Below, piece by piece: positions 28,611 through 36,279 of a stretch of DNA of 64,000 bases. The position numbers and the translations under genes are program-made. The notes under the pieces are model-generated. The model was given only the letters and a program-made list of their open reading frames with translations. It had not been told where the DNA came from and made no database searches. The stretch comes from CAWABB01 sp963701735 (lineage in GTDB: Bacteria > Bacteroidota > Ignavibacteria > UBA10030 > UBA6906), in NCBI GenBank assembly GCA_963701735.1, contig CAVPBI010000023.1, forward strand, positions 248,001 to 312,000, given 5' to 3'. Every line of letters starts with the position of its first letter. Position 1 is the first letter of the stretch.

Positions 28611-30661
28611 GGATCCACCGTGTACGAGAACTGCGCCCACGAGCGGACAGTCAGTCTGTCGGAGGCCCGGAACGTCACAAGCCCGGGACCCGGGGTCTGC
28701 AAGGTGACCGCAAAGCGCAGATACATCGACGGGTTCATTCGCCTCACCTCTTCGGAATCCAGATTCAGGATCACCTGGCTGCGCGACGGGGACACGACTG
28801 CGCCGTTGACCATCACGGCCGGGGAGACCCTTATCGAATCGACCGCCGCCTGCGGCAGATCCAGCAGCGGATGTCCGGAGATATCCAGAAGCACAAACTT
28901 CAGGGTGAACGAGAGCGGCAGGGCGTTCTCGACGTCGATTGTGATCTGGCCGCTGTTCAGGGCTTCGAGGGTCTGTTCGTCAAGCCACCGGTCCACCGTT
29001 CCGTCGCTTGTCGTGTCGCCGATGACAGCAGTGTCGAGCACCGCCCCGCCGCGGATGGACAGCGTCAGCGGCACGCTGAGGTCGATGTCGCCGGCTACCG
29101 TCGTGTTGCGCCCCACCGAAACGCGTCGGGAGGTATCGTAGTACGGGTTCAGGACCACCGAACCGGCAAGCCGCACTGTCGAGGGCAGATCCTCCACGAT
29201 CTGGGCAAGGAAGGATCCCACCTGCGCCTGGTCGAACACCACCGGTCCCCCGTCGGCCTTGTACGCATCGTTCGGAAACGGGAGCATTGCGATGCCGGCC
29301 CCGTTGGGGCGTGGGGCTTCGAGCCGCAGGTTCATCAGGAGCGGGAGGCCAGGGCTGGCATCAGGAACGAACTGGAGCGTGGCTGACGGCAGGACCAGCG
29401 AGGCCCTGAAATTCCCGCCCAGGTCCCTCCAATCGAGCGCGATGTCGTCGTCGATCGGAACGGCCGTCGGCTTGAGGACGCCGACCATCGAGTCGAGAGC
29501 GATGGTTGACGTCCGCAGCCTGTAGGTGAACTGGTCATCCTGGGACAGCGTTACCGGAATCCCGCCGGAGCCGTTGTACATGGCGACCGTTGACACGACG
29601 CGGAGGTGCGTGAGCAGCGAGCCATCGGCGGATCGGAGGCTCATCCCCGCCATGGATATCGTCCTGGTTCCGCTGCCGTACGCCGACAGCGCGATACTGT
29701 CTGCGAAATTCTGCCCCGATGATGTATACAGATCGTCGAATCGGAAGCGGACCACAACGGGGACGCCCACGGCACTGGAAGCGTCAAGCGTCATCGTACC
29801 GGAGCCGATGCTGACGCGCGCGATGCGCGTGGAGTCGGTCAGGGGAAAGAGCACCGGCGGAATGTCCGCAAGCGTCTGCGGTGGAATTGCCGCAAGCACG
29901 GCCCGGTCCACCTTCAGGCCGTCTCCGATCACCGTTGCCGTGATAGGGTCGCCGGCTCCGACGGGACCCGGGTCTCCCGCCGTCGAGATCACCACGCCGG
30001 TGAGCGAGGAACGCCCGGTGAGCGTTACGCCGGCGAGCGGAGCGGTCGCGCTCCTGGATTGCCCGGCCGGGATGATGTTGGGAGAGAACACAAACGTGCA
30101 CGCGGCGGCGCCGGCCGAATCCCGAAGGACGATCGGGGATTCAAGGGTGATGTCGGCCGGGAGATTGTTCTGCAGACGCACCTCGAGCGTCCCCTCCTCC
30201 AGCAGGAGCGATTGAAATCCCGGGAGTGTGACGGCGGCCGGCGGAAGCGACAGCGAACTGATCTGGGGGACGGGCGTGCCTGCGGTCAGGCCTGGCACCT
30301 GGACCGGCAAGGTCATTTGAAATGGCGCGATGGCGATCGGGCCGAGGTTTGCGCGTCCGGACACATCCAGCGGGCGAAGCCCGAGCAGATCACCGAGCGT
30401 TGCCGGGGTCACGGATCCGGTTGTCCGGAACACCATGTCACCGGAACCCGGGGTGCTCACAAAGATTGTCGGATCCTTCTCGGCAAGGTCCCCGAGGTTG
30501 TACGATCTGCGGGTCACGGGGGCCGTAAGGCTCACATCCCAGGTCGGTGCGACCGGCTCGATCGGCTTCTGGAAGCAGCCCGGGATTCCGACGGCGGCAA
30601 CGATCGCCACCGGCTGTAGCCAGAGCCGGGAACAGTTGAAGAGATGGTTCATGGGATGCAT
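28607..30661 (-). CDS. large lipoprotein, beta-rich, unknown function
   Basis: 684 residues (681 if started at Met4). The lipobox-like VAAVGIPGC makes Cys29 the predicted lipidation site. The mature protein is long, rich in Thr, Ser, Val and Gly, with repeated strand-like stretches (for example SLSLPPAAVTLPGFQSLLL and ATVIGDGLKVDRAVLA), suggesting several Ig-like or beta-sandwich domains. No family was recognised. It is translationally coupled to the downstream beta-barrel gene, so it may be a surface-exposed or periplasmic partner of that barrel. Confidence 0.7.
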   Translation of the reverse strand: MHPMNHLFNCSRLWLQPVAIVAAVGIPGCFQKPIEPVAPTWDVSLTAPVTRRSYNLGDLAEKDPTIFVSTPGSGDMVFRTTGSVTPATLGDLLGLRPLDVSGRANLGPIAIAPFQMTLPVQVPGLTAGTPVPQISSLSLPPAAVTLPGFQSLLLEEGTLEVRLQNNLPADITLESPIVLRDSAGAAACTFVFSPNIIPAGQSRSATAPLAGVTLTGRSSLTGVVISTAGDPGPVGAGDPITATVIGDGLKVDRAVLAAIPPQTLADIPPVLFPLTDSTRIARVSIGSGTMTLDASSAVGVPVVVRFRFDDLYTSSGQNFADSIALSAYGSGTRTISMAGMSLRSADGSLLTHLRVVSTVAMYNGSGGIPVTLSQDDQFTYRLRTSTIALDSMVGVLKPTAVPIDDDIALDWRDLGGNFRASLVLPSATLQFVPDASPGLPLLMNLRLEAPRPNGAGIAMLPFPNDAYKADGGPVVFDQAQVGSFLAQIVEDLPSTVRLAGSVVLNPYYDTSRRVSVGRNTTVAGDIDLSVPLTLSIRGGAVLDTAVIGDTTSDGTVDRWLDEQTLEALNSGQITIDVENALPLSFTLKFVLLDISGHPLLDLPQAAVDSIRVSPAVMVNGAVVSPSRSQVILNLDSEEVRRMNPSMYLRFAVTLQTPGPGLVTFRASDRLTVRSWAQFSYTVDP

Positions 30662-30905
30662 TCGTACCAGATCCGCATATGCATGCTTGGGGCATATTCA
30701 AGCAAAGACGATGCCATAACCGGGAGAATGTGATGCCCGTCATGCGACTCTGGGAACGGCCTCATCCGCTGCTTGAAACCTCATTCGACAGGAGGCCGGA
30801 ATCGTGCAAGATAGGCCCATCCGGCCCGGCAAAGAGAATTCTTCAAACGTGGGGGGTTGGGGGCACGGGGCCTGCGGAACGGCCCGGAACATCAGGGGTC
30901 ACAGA

Positions 30906-30975
30906 GGGACGGTCAACGGGAAGAGGTCACAAGGGGAGCGTCGAAGAAGGAGGAACGGTCAAAACGGGAAGGTCA
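30906..30975. repeat. degenerate GGnAmGGTCA repeats
   Basis: Copies GGGACGGTCA (30906-30915), GGAACGGTCA (30952-30961) and GGGAAGGTCA (30966-30975), plus a looser GGGAAGAGGTCA at 30918-30929. The first is identical to the first ten bases of the 17-bp tandem repeat at 47528-47595. May be a shared non-coding motif or chance in G-rich sequence. Confidence 0.35.
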
Positions 30976-30983
30976 GAAACGCA

Positions 30984-31007
30984 CCGGGGCCGGTTTCCCG
31001 GCCCCGG
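30984..31007 (-). terminator. hairpin downstream of DUF3467 gene
   Basis: Perfect 10-bp inverted repeat CCGGGGCCGG / CCGGCCCCGG with a four-base loop, 13 bases after the stop of the leftward DUF3467 gene. On the minus strand a short TGCGTTTCT stretch follows, weaker than a classic U-run. Confidence 0.5.
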
Positions 31008-31019
31008 ACGCGGAGCAGC

Positions 31020-31349
31020 TCAATGCACCTTTTCGTGCGGGAGCGTTTGCTGGAACGAGATCCCGCCGTCAGGCGAGTCCCGGTGGATCCGGATCTCTCC
31101 GAACTTCATCTCGTACTTGTTGATGTTGTCCTCCAGGGCACGAAGCAAGAGCTTCGCATGCTGCGCAGTCATGATGACGCGCGCATGGACCTTGGCCTTG
31201 GGGACCCCGGGAAGCACCCGGGTGAAATCGATGATGAACTCAGCGGGCGAATGGGTGATGATGGCGAGGTTCGAATAGATCCCCTCTGCTTCGCGCTCGC
31301 CCAGCTCGATGTTGATCTGCTGTCCCTGTTGCTGCTGCTGTTCCGCCAT
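31020..31349 (-). CDS. DUF3467 family protein
   Basis: 109 residues from the ATG with AGGAGC seven bases upstream. The longer frame reaching 31514 lies inside the TPR gene and was rejected. A glutamine run near the N-terminus (MAEQQQQQGQQINIELG) is followed by EAEGIYSNLAIITHSPAEF and HAKLLLRALEDNINKYE, which fit DUF3467, a small family frequent in Bacteroidota and archaea with no known function. It is the downstream neighbour of the TPR lipoprotein and a hairpin follows its stop. Confidence 0.85.
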   Translation of the reverse strand: MAEQQQQQGQQINIELGEREAEGIYSNLAIITHSPAEFIIDFTRVLPGVPKAKVHARVIMTAQHAKLLLRALEDNINKYEMKFGEIRIHRDSPDGGISFQQTLPHEKVH

Positions 31350-31417
31350 GTTCTGCTCCTGGAAGAAACGCAACGGGTCCCCGGCTCGCTTGACCCGGGG
31401 ACCCGTGCTCGTGTGAA

Positions 31418-32590
31418 TTACTTCCCCTTCGTGATCTGGTCGTACTTCGCGAATGCCTGCTCGGCTTTGTCCTTCATATTCAGGTTCATGTAGATCTTGC
31501 CGAGTTGTTGCCACAGGATCGCGTCCTCCCCTCGCTCTATCGCAGCCTTTTCGAGATACGGTATCGCTTCCTTGTACTTGTCCTTGTACGAAAGGTCCTC
31601 TTTGAAGTTCTTGTTTCCTTTCGCGGCCGCCTCTTCCATTTTCTTGTCCGACTCCTCCTTCATGGAGACGCCCCAGTTGAGGTACGCGACGCCGAGGTTG
31701 TACGTCGCATCGGTGTACGTAGGGTCGATCTCGAGGGCTTTTTTGAACGCTTCGGTGCTCTCTGCGAACCTGTCCTGCTTCAACAGAAACACACCAGACG
31801 CATAGCGGTAGATCTTGTTGTTCGGGTCGCGCTTGATCGCCTCGGACGTCAGCTGCATCGCCTTGTCCGACTGCTTGGTGCGATCGTAGACGTCGATCAG
31901 GTTTGTGATGTTCTCGGAGTTGTTCGGATCGGCCTTGTAGGTCGTCTCGAACGCTTCGGCCGCCTTCAGCAACTCGGCGCGGGCAGCCGCCGAATCACCG
32001 CGCGCATACGCCTCGGAGGCCTGCCCATAGCGGATCGTTCCGAGGAATTTCGACGCATCGGTAAACTGGGGGTTCCTTGCCAGCGCCTCTTCCAGCCGTT
32101 TGGTCGCGCCCGCCATGTCCTTCTTGGCAAAGTGCGCGAGAGCCGCCACGTAGTATGTGGTGGAGCTGTCCGGGACCATCTCGATGCCGGTGTTGAAGTT
32201 CTGCAGCGCCTTGTCGTACTGGGTGGGGTCGTCCTTCCCCTTATTGTACATCCCGACCCCTTCGTTGTACAGATTGGCCCAGATCGCCAGCCTGTTCTGG
32301 GCGATCTCCTTCTCGTGCGTCTTTCCGATCGCGAGGCAACGCGTGTACGCTTCGTTCATTCCGGCATAGTTCTTCTGCTCGAGCCTGGCCTGGCCCAGAA
32401 GAAACCACGCTTCCTCGTTCTTGTCGTTCTTCGCGAGCTCCTTCACGAGGCTCTGTTCGGCCTTGTCCCATTGCTTCTGCTGCATGTACAGCTTCGCGCT
32501 GGTGATTTCCGCCGATCCGCACTGGAAACCCGTGCTGGCAAGGAAGACTGCCGCCGCTGCGACCAACAGCAGGCTATAGGATGGTTTCAT
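31418..32590 (-). CDS. TPR-repeat lipoprotein, unknown function
   Basis: 390 residues from MKPSYSLLLVAAAAVFLAST. The reading frame continues upstream only as a shadow in icd. An AGGAGC site precedes the ATG. Cys24 in the context GFQCGS is a candidate lipidation site. The mature part is a string of TPR units, for example QWDKAEQSLVKELAKND, NYAGMNEAYTRCLAIG and RFAESTEAFKKALEIDP. Likely a periplasm-facing scaffold. A putative promoter lies at 32636-32664, back to back with that of icd. Confidence 0.8.
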   Translation of the reverse strand: MKPSYSLLLVAAAAVFLASTGFQCGSAEITSAKLYMQQKQWDKAEQSLVKELAKNDKNEEAWFLLGQARLEQKNYAGMNEAYTRCLAIGKTHEKEIAQNRLAIWANLYNEGVGMYNKGKDDPTQYDKALQNFNTGIEMVPDSSTTYYVAALAHFAKKDMAGATKRLEEALARNPQFTDASKFLGTIRYGQASEAYARGDSAAARAELLKAAEAFETTYKADPNNSENITNLIDVYDRTKQSDKAMQLTSEAIKRDPNNKIYRYASGVFLLKQDRFAESTEAFKKALEIDPTYTDATYNLGVAYLNWGVSMKEESDKKMEEAAAKGNKNFKEDLSYKDKYKEAIPYLEKAAIERGEDAILWQQLGKIYMNLNMKDKAEQAFAKYDQITKGK

Positions 32591-32635
32591 GACTGCTCCT
32601 GATGGTATCGGTGTGAGGGGGGGCAAAATCATGGT

Positions 32636-32664
32636 AATATACCCACGTCCGGTTTCAGAATCAA
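32636..32664 (-). promoter_or_regulatory. putative promoter for the TPR lipoprotein gene
   Basis: On the minus strand TTGATT (32659-32664) and TATATT (32636-32641) are separated by 17 bp, about 45 bases before the coding start at 32590. Found by eye. Confidence 0.5.
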
Positions 32665-32685
32665 GCCAACCGGCAGGCCGTTTCG

Positions 32686-32714
32686 TTGACTTTCCGAGCC
32701 GATTTTCGTAACGT
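32686..32714 (+). promoter_or_regulatory. putative promoter for icd
   Basis: TTGACT at 32686-32691 and TAACGT at 32709-32714 with a 17-bp spacer, about 42 bases before the icd start. Divergent from the TPR lipoprotein promoter. The -10 is a weak match. Confidence 0.4.
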
Positions 32715-32756
32715 CTTTTGGTCCAGCCACTTACCCCTCTCAGGAGATCCCTCGTC

Positions 32757-34010
32757 ATGGCATCGTACGTAAAACTCACACCTCCCCAGGGCGGAGAGCG
32801 CATTACAGTCTCCGGCGGCGTGCTCACAGTGCCCGACCGTCCCATCATCCCCTTCATCGAGGGGGATGGAACCGGTCCCGATATCTGGGCGGCATCACAG
32901 CGCGTCATCGACGCCGCGGTCGCAAAGGCGTATGGAGGGAAGAAGAAGATCGTCTGGTTTGAGGTGTACGCCGGCGACAAGGCCAACGCCCTGTACGGCG
33001 AGGGAACCTGGCTGCCCGAAGACACGCTGACGGCAATACGGGAACATGTCGTCGCCATCAAGGGTCCCCTCACAACTCCCATCGGGGGCGGCATCAGATC
33101 GATCAATGTGACGCTGCGGCAACTCCTCGACCTGTACGTGTGCCTCCGCCCTGTTCAGTACTTTGACGGCGTCCCGTCGCCCGTCAAGCGGCCCGAACAG
33201 GTGAACATGGTCATCTTCCGCGAGAACACGGAGGATATCTACGCCGGGATCGAGTGGAAGGCAGGCACCGACGAAGCGCGCCAGGTTGTCGACTGGCTTC
33301 AGCAGACCATGGGAGTGAAGAAGATCAGGTTCCCCCAGACCTCCAGCATCGGCATCAAGCCCGTTTCGAAAGAGGGCACGGAGCGTCTCGTGCGCGCCGC
33401 GATCCACTATGCGCTGGAGAACAAGCGCAAGTCGGTCACCATCGTGCACAAGGGGAACATCATGAAGTTCACGGAGGGAGCGTTCCGCGACTGGGGATAC
33501 GAGCTGGCGAAGCGCGAGTTCGGAGACCGGACGATCAGCTGGGAAGAGTGCGGAGGAGTCGCTCCTGCGGGGAAGCTGCTGATCAAGGACGCGATCGCCG
33601 ACGCATTCCTGCAGCAGATCCTCACCCGACCGGCCGAGTTCGACGTCATCGCGACGCTGAACCTCAACGGCGACTACCTTTCGGACGCCCTCGCAGCCCA
33701 GGTGGGCGGCATCGGCATCGCCCCCGGCGGCAACATCAACTTCGACAGCGGGTTTGCCGTGTTCGAAGCGACCCACGGAACGGCCCCGAAGTACGCCGGC
33801 CAGGACAAGGTCAACCCCGGCTCGGTCATCCTGAGCGGCGAGATGATGCTCCGGTACATGGGATGGAAAGAGGCGGCTGACCTCATCATCTCGGGGATGA
33901 CGCGGACGATCAAGTCCGGAGTCGTGACCTACGACTTCGCCCGACTGATGCAGGGAGCCAGGGAAGTGAAGTGCTCCGAATTCGGCGAAGCTGTGGCCGC
34001 AGCCATGTAG
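32757..34010 (+). CDS. icd: NADP-dependent isocitrate dehydrogenase
   Basis: 417 residues from ATG 32757, preceded by an AGGAGA site; 39 upstream in-frame bases were rejected. Isocitrate-binding and phosphorylation-loop-like TSSIGIKPVSKEGTERL is present, as is RENTEDIYAGIEW. Lys345 and Tyr346 in THGTAPKYAGQDKVNPGS match the NADP-specifying pair of the E. coli enzyme. It converts isocitrate to 2-oxoglutarate and CO2 in the TCA cycle. A strong terminator follows directly. Aconitase, the preceding step, is at 36280-38797 but in a separate unit. Confidence 0.96.
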   Translation: MASYVKLTPPQGGERITVSGGVLTVPDRPIIPFIEGDGTGPDIWAASQRVIDAAVAKAYGGKKKIVWFEVYAGDKANALYGEGTWLPEDTLTAIREHVVAIKGPLTTPIGGGIRSINVTLRQLLDLYVCLRPVQYFDGVPSPVKRPEQVNMVIFRENTEDIYAGIEWKAGTDEARQVVDWLQQTMGVKKIRFPQTSSIGIKPVSKEGTERLVRAAIHYALENKRKSVTIVHKGNIMKFTEGAFRDWGYELAKREFGDRTISWEECGGVAPAGKLLIKDAIADAFLQQILTRPAEFDVIATLNLNGDYLSDALAAQVGGIGIAPGGNINFDSGFAVFEATHGTAPKYAGQDKVNPGSVILSGEMMLRYMGWKEAADLIISGMTRTIKSGVVTYDFARLMQGAREVKCSEFGEAVAAAM

Positions 34011-34046
34011 TTGGCTCTCCGGCGCAGGCAGCCGTTGAAACCCCGG

Positions 34047-34074
34047 ACCGGGCGGACATCCGCCCGGTTTTTTT
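34047..34074 (+). terminator. intrinsic terminator of icd
   Basis: ACCGGGCGGA (34047-34056) pairs with TCCGCCCGGT (34059-34068), directly followed by a run of seven T residues (34068-34074). The classic form of a Rho-independent terminator 36 bases after the icd stop. Confidence 0.9.
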
Positions 34075-34169
34075 CCTGCCACGCAACTTTGAGCACGCCT
34101 GATGTGTTATGGGTGTATGGACCGACCGGTCCGGACCGTCAATCACCCACAACATCGCAGGAACCTACA

Positions 34170-34787
34170 ATGAACCGGAAAGCATTGCCCCTCGCTGCGC
34201 TGGGCGTCTTGCTTGCGGCACCGCAGCAACTCAAGGCCTCGGACGCGGCCACCGTCGACACACCCGCGCCGGCCTTCACACTTATGGACCAGGACGGGAA
34301 GTCGCATTCCCTCAGCGATTTCAAGGGCAAGGTAGTCGTCCTGGAATGGGTCAACTTTGGATGCCCGTTTGTCCGGAAGCACTACGACTCGGGGAACATG
34401 CAGAAGCTCCAGAAGGATTACACCGCGAAGGGAGTCGTGTGGCTCTCCGTCAGCTCGTCGGCGCCGGGCAAGCAAGGGTATTTCGAGGCAGATGAACTCA
34501 AACAGCGCCTGACAACAGAGAAGTCGGTCCCCACCGCATACCTGATCGACGCCGACGGCACCGTGGGAAAGGCATACGGTGCGAAGACGACGCCCCACAT
34601 GTACGTGATCAACAAGGAAGGGGTCCTGGAGTATGCAGGCGCCATCGACGATATCGCGTCGACCGATGTTGACGACGTCGCGAAGGCGAAGAGCTACGTC
34701 AGCGCTTCGCTGGATGCGCTCATGGCAGGGAAAGAGGTGCCTGTGAAGTCGACGAAGCCGTACGGTTGCGGCGTGAAGTATCGCTGA
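34170..34787 (+). CDS. exported thioredoxin-fold (redoxin) protein with a single active-site cysteine
   Basis: 205 residues. ATG 34170 follows an AGGA site and starts a signal peptide (MNRKALPLAALGVLLAAPQQ). The redoxin domain has NFGCPFVRKHY around Cys65, with no second Cys of a CxxC motif, and a C-terminal YGCGVKYR with Cys200. Proteins of this pattern resemble AhpC/TSA-type one-Cys periplasmic redoxins. Cys200 may resolve Cys65. It stands alone after the icd terminator; downstream is a 12-bp hairpin. Confidence 0.85.
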   Translation: MNRKALPLAALGVLLAAPQQLKASDAATVDTPAPAFTLMDQDGKSHSLSDFKGKVVVLEWVNFGCPFVRKHYDSGNMQKLQKDYTAKGVVWLSVSSSAPGKQGYFEADELKQRLTTEKSVPTAYLIDADGTVGKAYGAKTTPHMYVINKEGVLEYAGAIDDIASTDVDDVAKAKSYVSASLDALMAGKEVPVKSTKPYGCGVKYR

Positions 34788-34815
34788 GGGATTCGCGCCA
34801 CGACAGCGGTTCTCC

Positions 34816-34844
34816 GATCAGGCCCGGGCGATCCGGGCCTGATC
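34816..34844 (+). terminator. 12-bp hairpin after the redoxin gene
   Basis: GATCAGGCCCGG (34816-34827) and CCGGGCCTGATC (34833-34844) form a perfect 12-bp stem with a five-base loop. No T-run follows, so it may be a terminator for either strand or only an mRNA 3' stabiliser. Confidence 0.5.
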
Positions 34845-34978
34845 CGTTCGCGTCACACGGCCGAGGGTGCCGACGTCAGGGGGTTGAGCCCTCAGCCACC
34901 ACGGGATCCCCCACGTTCAAAGTTCTCCCCCGCTGTTCCCGTGCAATAACGGTATTCAGCGTGAAGCGATAGAAATGG

Positions 34979-35702
34979 TCAAAGCGTTGCTCGCGCGACG
35001 CCCGGCGGCAGCGTTGCGGCGCGGCGCTCCATGAACGTTCGCTGAAACCCGGGCAGCACATCCGAGGTCTCAGGATCGCGCGTAGGAACAACGCACCGCG
35101 CGCACGGGCTCACCCCCTCCAGCTCGACCTCCCCGATCCGGAACGTCTTCCGCCCGTGCTCCGTGAACTGGAGGTCCTCCCAGAATGCCTGCACCCCATC
35201 GACCTCCAGGTTCACCCTGAACCGGCGGCGGAGGCCCCCGGCCTCGAGTCCGGGAAACCATGAAGCAACCTGCAGAAGCGAGGCTGTGCTGACCAGGGTC
35301 GGGCCGGACGCTTCCGTATCGTCAGGGAATCCGGCACCGGGGTTCTCTTCGCACTCTCACCGGCTCGCCAAAGTGGTCCGAGAGCCAGCGCTCCAGCTCA
35401 GGCTCGCCGGCCGCCAGCGAGAACCCGTCCCATCGAACGCTCCCCTGCTGCCGCAACCGGACCTGCGACCGCTCCAGGTCGTATTCTGCCCGAAGGAGAT
35501 GAACCTTCGCGTTTCGTTTGCCGTTGATAAACTTCCCTGATCTGTCGAGCATCGCAAACCGACGGTCCCAGGCGAGCGATCCACCGGGCGTAATCGTCGC
35601 TTGTGCCACTTCGACGGCGTCCAGGGCTTTGATCGGGAATACTGCGATTCGGGCGAGATATGGCGTGCGCATCACGCAGACTGCCGGAGGTGTGGGGGCC
35701 AT
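34979..35702 (-). CDS. MOSC-domain protein, YcbX-like (frameshifted)
   Basis: The N-terminal MOSC beta-barrel part (YLARIAVFPIKALDAVEV, LAWDRRFAMLDRSGKFINGK) and the MOSC catalytic part (FRIGEVELEGVSPCARCVVP) are in different frames. Dropping one base from the GGGG run at 35339-35342 restores a continuous protein of 240 residues, with GAGFPDDTEASGPTLVS at the join as expected for the family. The Cys in PCARC is the predicted molybdenum-cofactor ligand. Such proteins move Mo cofactor sulfur or reduce N-hydroxylated compounds. The start could be 35702 (AGGGGTC site) or 35672. Confidence 0.85.
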
Positions 35703-35756
35703 GACCCCTGTTCGGGAATAGGTGGCAAGGACAAGGACGACACATCAGAACAAACG

Positions 35757-35787
35757 CGGCAGGGGCGCACCACGGACGCCCCTGCCG
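35757..35787 (-). terminator. hairpin downstream of the bacilliredoxin gene
   Basis: CGGCAGGGGCG (35757-35767) pairs with CGCCCCTGCCG (35777-35787) over 11 bp with a nine-base loop, 18 bases after the bacilliredoxin stop. The minus-strand continuation is moderately T-rich (GCGTTTGTTCTG). Confidence 0.55.
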
Positions 35788-35805
35788 GGGGACGAACGCG
35801 CATGC

Positions 35806-36249
35806 TCACGCCTGCTGCGGTGAACGTGCCGGAGCGCAGTGCTCGCCGAAGACTTCGAGAAGATGCGCGGAAATCTGATGCGCATCCCGGCTTTCGATCT
35901 GGAACCGCGGGACGAAATGGACGAGCTCACCGTCCTTGAACAGGGCAATCGAAGGCGAGGAGGGCGGGATGTCCCCGAGTTTCTCCCTCAGCCGCGCGGT
36001 CGCCTCGACGTCGCCCCCGGCGAAAACGGTGGTCAGGTGGTCAGGCTTTGCGGCCGACCGCCTGAGTGCCTCTGCGATGCCCGGACGTGCCTTGCCCGCC
36101 GCACACCCGCACACGGAATTGATGACCAGAAGATTCGTCCCCTTCTTTGACAGCGCACCATCAACCTCGTCCGGTGTGCGAAGTTCCGAAAATCCAATCC
36201 GTGTCAACTCGTCCCTGTATGGCTGAATCATCCGTGGATCGTACCGCAT
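35806..36249 (-). CDS. BrxA/BrxB family bacilliredoxin
   Basis: 147 residues starting MRYDPRMIQPYRDELTRIGF, the normal N-terminus for this family. The active site is CGC at 47-49 in NSVCGCAAGKARPG. Bacilliredoxins remove bacillithiol from S-bacillithiolated proteins in Firmicutes; in Bacteroidota-type bacteria the same fold presumably acts as a thiol-disulfide oxidoreductase. It follows the aconitase gene on the same strand. Confidence 0.92.
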   Translation of the reverse strand: MRYDPRMIQPYRDELTRIGFSELRTPDEVDGALSKKGTNLLVINSVCGCAAGKARPGIAEALRRSAAKPDHLTTVFAGGDVEATARLREKLGDIPPSSPSIALFKDGELVHFVPRFQIESRDAHQISAHLLEVFGEHCAPARSPQQA

Positions 36250-36279
36250 TCGTGTCGTCCTTCTCTCGTTCGATGAGGG

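Larger units (their letters stand above)
30662..31019. other. intergenic region with G-rich repeats, no gene seen
   Basis: 358 bases between the large lipoprotein start and the DUF3467 stop, with no convincing ORF. It holds a terminator-like hairpin at 30984-31007 and degenerate copies of GGGACGGTCA at 30906-30915, 30952-30961 and 30966-30975. The end nearest 30661 must hold the lipoprotein promoter, but I see no strong -35/-10 pair. Confidence 0.5.
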
